Positions 4,625-7,202 of a stretch of 7,202 nt of DNA are shown piece by piece. The position numbers and the translations under genes were made by a program. This DNA comes from Eubacterium sp. (GTDB taxonomy: Bacteria; Bacillota_A; Clostridia; Lachnospirales; Lachnospiraceae): assembly GCA_024687845.1 (NCBI GenBank), contig JAILEL010000213.1:1-7202 (forward strand). The letters run 5' to 3'. Each line of letters starts with the position of its first letter. Position 1 is the stretch's first letter. The notes under the pieces were generated by a model. It worked only from the letters and a program-made list of their open reading frames with translations, was not told the origin of the DNA and did no database searches.

Positions 4625-7198
4625 TTATTTACCTATTACTTTGCCCGTCTCATTTTTTACTTCTTTAGTATTATTAAGTTTGTTTCTCTTATTAAGTTCT
4701 TCAATTCTTTTTAGCGTATTTTTTCTGTAGTCGCTGTCATTATATTCTGCAATCTTTTGTTTAGCCTGAGCTTTTATCGCAATATATTTCTCATTCCCCA
4801 ATTTCATATCTTCGATATTTTTTTCGATCTTATCCATTTTATCTAACAGATTCATATATTTATCTCTGATCTTAACAGCAAGCTGGTATTGTTTTACTTC
4901 TGGATTCTTTTCCAGCTTCTTTAAATCCTTCATTGATTCTGACATCTTATCAGTTTCACCTGTAGATTTGTAATAGTCTATTTCAGCCTTGCAATTTTGA
5001 TAATCGAGAACTGCGTCTGAACTTTCACTTAAGAAGTCATTTGCTGATTTTACTGCATTTTCGTAAACATTTCTCACTTCGTCAAAGGAAGTTCCCTTTG
5101 CAATTAAGTTTTGCTTAGAGATATTATGTCTTTCAAAGGTGACCATATCTATCTCACTATATCTTAATTCAAATATTACCTTCGCGTTTTTAATTAAATT
5201 ATCGAGTGCTTTCTTTCTATCTTTTTTATTTTCCCCTCCAAACTTTATTGTCTTGGAGATTTTACTGAGATCAACAAGATTTTTATATATACTGCCATAG
5301 CTTTTTTCAGAATGAGTCATTTGCAATTCTGCAGCAAGCTTGTAGCTACTATTTTTATCATTTTCTAATGCTTTCTCGATGCCATGAAGAGGATTCTGAG
5401 TAAAGGAAGTCAGCTTACCAAAAATGTTATGCTGTGATTTATGTTTTTCATCAATATATATAAGCTGCTCATTTACCGAATATTTTGCCATATCTTCATC
5501 AGCAACTATTCGCGGCACCTTTGGATCAAGAAATCCAGGTTCTGTGCCAGCATAGGCTTTTTCACAGTTTTTAAGCTTCTCTTTTAATTTTTTGAAATTA
5601 TCGAGAGTATTATTTATCTCGTTTTCATTCATATCATATCCTTGAAGCAGGATTTCGAAAACTTCAGGCTTCAAGTTCATTACAGCATTAGCCATGGACT
5701 TTGGTATGATTCTCAAGTTTTCAAATGCCACAGCGCTATTATGGTGGTCAAGATCTTTTTTAGCACCTCCAACTGTATCATTATCAATACCCTGGACTCC
5801 AGTAAACTTCCCTTCATCATTTATTTGGAAGAAGAAATTGCCAGTATGTCTGTCTGTATTTCCGATTATATAATCTAAAAACTGAAGGCTGGAAGCAGCT
5901 TTTACAAACTCAGGAGACTCCTCAACCGAAAAATGGTTCAGCTTGGTTATATTACTTGAGCAATTAGCTCCTCCTCGGTCGATACCCTTTGCAGGCATCA
6001 TGAGTACCCCTCTTTTTTGCACCTTTTTATTATTTTCAAGAATTTCAACTTTGATTTTTTCAGAAAATGCAACATAATCGCCACATCCAAAAACATCAGC
6101 AAGTGCACTCACAAGAGCATTTCTTTGTCCTTGTGCACATTTGGAGTTTATCTGATTAGACCTGTTTATTCCTTCTGAAAGTGATTGCTTCATATATAGA
6201 TTAGCATATTCCAAGTAAGCAAGCATTTCAGTTTCATTAGAAATCACACTTATAGTATTATGCCCAGCAGCTGTTCTATTTTTTGTACTGGCATAATATT
6301 TCATCATGAGTCTTTTTAGGGCATCTGAACCATTTAAGCTGATTAATTGATTTACATTTAGTCTTAACGTCTTTTCGTGTTCTGATCCACAAAAAGCATA
6401 TACATCTGCTTTACCTGTTTTAAGTCTTTCATTTATAAATTCTCTTGCATCTGGATATTTTAGAGACAGATAATCTAATATTTTATTATGAGCTTCTTCG
6501 GAAATGATATTATTAGAAACCTTTGGATTTTCAACTTCTTTATGCTTCTTTGTAGTATCTATACGAATATCTTCTGTAAAATATCCTGTAAATATTTCCC
6601 CTTTCGCCACTCCCTCTATAGGCTCATCCTGGCATTTAACATTTATCTTATATCTGATATTCTGACCTGCGCCGCTTTTTTCCAGCTCAGTCAGTTCAGT
6701 ATCAGGAAGCTTAATAGTTCTGGTTTTTGCCATATCAAAGAAGCCATCAATACTCAGATAATTAGGTTTATCTGTTTTTTCTATATTTCGCATATATTTA
6801 TGAAGTGCGGCATAATCCTTAGAAAATTTTAGTATCATTCTCTTATAGAAATTGTATTTCTCAGGATTATCCTTATTATTATCTTTTATCCGTTTAAGCT
6901 CAATACCGGCTTCTGCATATAAGCCAATAAGATTCCTGGTTTCTTTTTCATTTAAAGGTATGTTCTCAGATTTTAAAGTATTAATTTTATCAGACAGCTT
7001 CCTTAATGCTGAATCTTTATTTGCTGTTTCTGCCAGATCGTTCAGCTGATATTTTCTTTTCACAGCTCTTGTGACATTTTTCAAATGCTGTTCATAATTA
7101 TATCCATTAGGAAGCTTTGTATTCTTTTCTACAGCCTCCGGTAGAGTAACACCATCCTCAGGATGAATAGACTTAAGTACATTAATGTCATCCTTCAT
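4625..7198 (-). CDS. Large protein of unknown function with a kinase-like (PI3/4K- or HipA-type) core
   Basis: I do not recognise this 857-residue protein as a named family. Residues 1-145 are charged and mostly helical, and about 150-300 are mixed. About 300-540 look like a protein-kinase-like core. Residues 358-398 (from QRNALVSALADVFG through VAFSEKIKVEI to KRGVLMMPAKG at 395-405) resemble an N-lobe and hinge. LDYIIGNTDRHTGNFFF (441-457) contains D449-x4-N454, as in the DRHxxN catalytic loop of PI3-kinases. GVQGIDND (467-474) supplies Asp472 in the place of the DFG aspartate. Such folds transfer phosphate from ATP to lipids or proteins; the substrate here is unknown. About 600-845 is Lys/Glu-rich with coiled-coil character. 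The N-terminus (MKDDINV) is no signal peptide, and no membrane segment is seen. The frame is open to the window end, so the true start may lie upstream; no ribosome binding site can be judged. A hairpin terminator follows the stop. Confidence 0.85.
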   Translation of the reverse strand: MKDDINVLKSIHPEDGVTLPEAVEKNTKLPNGYNYEQHLKNVTRAVKRKYQLNDLAETANKDSALRKLSDKINTLKSENIPLNEKETRNLIGLYAEAGIELKRIKDNNKDNPEKYNFYKRMILKFSKDYAALHKYMRNIEKTDKPNYLSIDGFFDMAKTRTIKLPDTELTELEKSGAGQNIRYKINVKCQDEPIEGVAKGEIFTGYFTEDIRIDTTKKHKEVENPKVSNNIISEEAHNKILDYLSLKYPDAREFINERLKTGKADVYAFCGSEHEKTLRLNVNQLISLNGSDALKRLMMKYYASTKNRTAAGHNTISVISNETEMLAYLEYANLYMKQSLSEGINRSNQINSKCAQGQRNALVSALADVFGCGDYVAFSEKIKVEILENNKKVQKRGVLMMPAKGIDRGGANCSSNITKLNHFSVEESPEFVKAASSLQFLDYIIGNTDRHTGNFFFQINDEGKFTGVQGIDNDTVGGAKKDLDHHNSAVAFENLRIIPKSMANAVMNLKPEVFEILLQGYDMNENEINNTLDNFKKLKEKLKNCEKAYAGTEPGFLDPKVPRIVADEDMAKYSVNEQLIYIDEKHKSQHNIFGKLTSFTQNPLHGIEKALENDKNSSYKLAAELQMTHSEKSYGSIYKNLVDLSKISKTIKFGGENKKDRKKALDNLIKNAKVIFELRYSEIDMVTFERHNISKQNLIAKGTSFDEVRNVYENAVKSANDFLSESSDAVLDYQNCKAEIDYYKSTGETDKMSESMKDLKKLEKNPEVKQYQLAVKIRDKYMNLLDKMDKIEKNIEDMKLGNEKYIAIKAQAKQKIAEYNDSDYRKNTLKRIEELNKRNKLNNTKEVKNETGKVIGK

Positions 7199-7202
7199 CT
7201 TT

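Noticed and set aside
5642..7049. Plus-strand open frames of 65-114 codons antisense to the 857-residue protein gene, some hydrophobic
   Set aside because: The hydrophobic appearance comes from reading AT-rich Lys/Glu codons backwards as Phe/Leu/Ile; there is no ribosome binding site or domain support.
1..7202. Scan for tRNA or rRNA genes, CRISPR arrays, insertion sequences and phage attachment sites
   Set aside because: No evenly spaced repeats, tRNA-like cloverleaf, transposase motif or terminal inverted repeat was seen by eye; genes fill almost the whole window.

Overview
The window looks like chromosomal DNA from a low-to-moderate GC Firmicute, most likely a gut or rumen Lachnospiraceae-type Clostridia. 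This rests on the style of the rhamnose enzymes and on a PfkB kinase whose wording resembles those Clostridia; it is inference, with no marker gene to confirm it. All supportable genes lie on the minus strand, so transcription runs from high to low coordinates.

Region 1 (about 1-4370) is a rhamnose catabolic operon. In transcription order it holds rhaM (mutarotase), rhaB (rhamnulokinase), rhaA (isomerase), rhaD (rhamnulose-1-phosphate aldolase) and the first 144 codons of a PfkB-family sugar kinase cut by the window start. Gaps between genes are 11, 62, 9 and 55 nt, with no convincing internal terminator. The four Rha proteins form a complete route from L-rhamnose to dihydroxyacetone phosphate plus L-lactaldehyde. 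The PfkB kinase is not part of that route. It resembles 2-keto-3-deoxygluconate (KDG) kinases, which would fit an operon handling both sugars of the rhamnogalacturonan-I backbone. No transporter, regulator or lactaldehyde reductase is in the window.

Region 2 (4371-4624) is intergenic. It carries candidate promoters for the rha operon, a perfect 10-bp palindrome (GTGTATACAC) that could be an operator, and a long hairpin followed by a U-rich tract that terminates the upstream gene.

Region 3 (4625-7198 or beyond) is one large gene for an 857-residue protein of unknown function. Its centre carries DRHTGN followed 18 residues later by GIDND, matching the catalytic loop (D-x4-N) and metal-binding Asp of protein-kinase-like folds, especially the PI3/4-kinase and HipA branches. 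Long charged helical regions flank the centre, and no signal peptide or membrane segment is visible. This is the least explained part of the window. A stop codon, the terminator and a new promoter region separate it from the rha genes, so nothing links it functionally to rhamnose.
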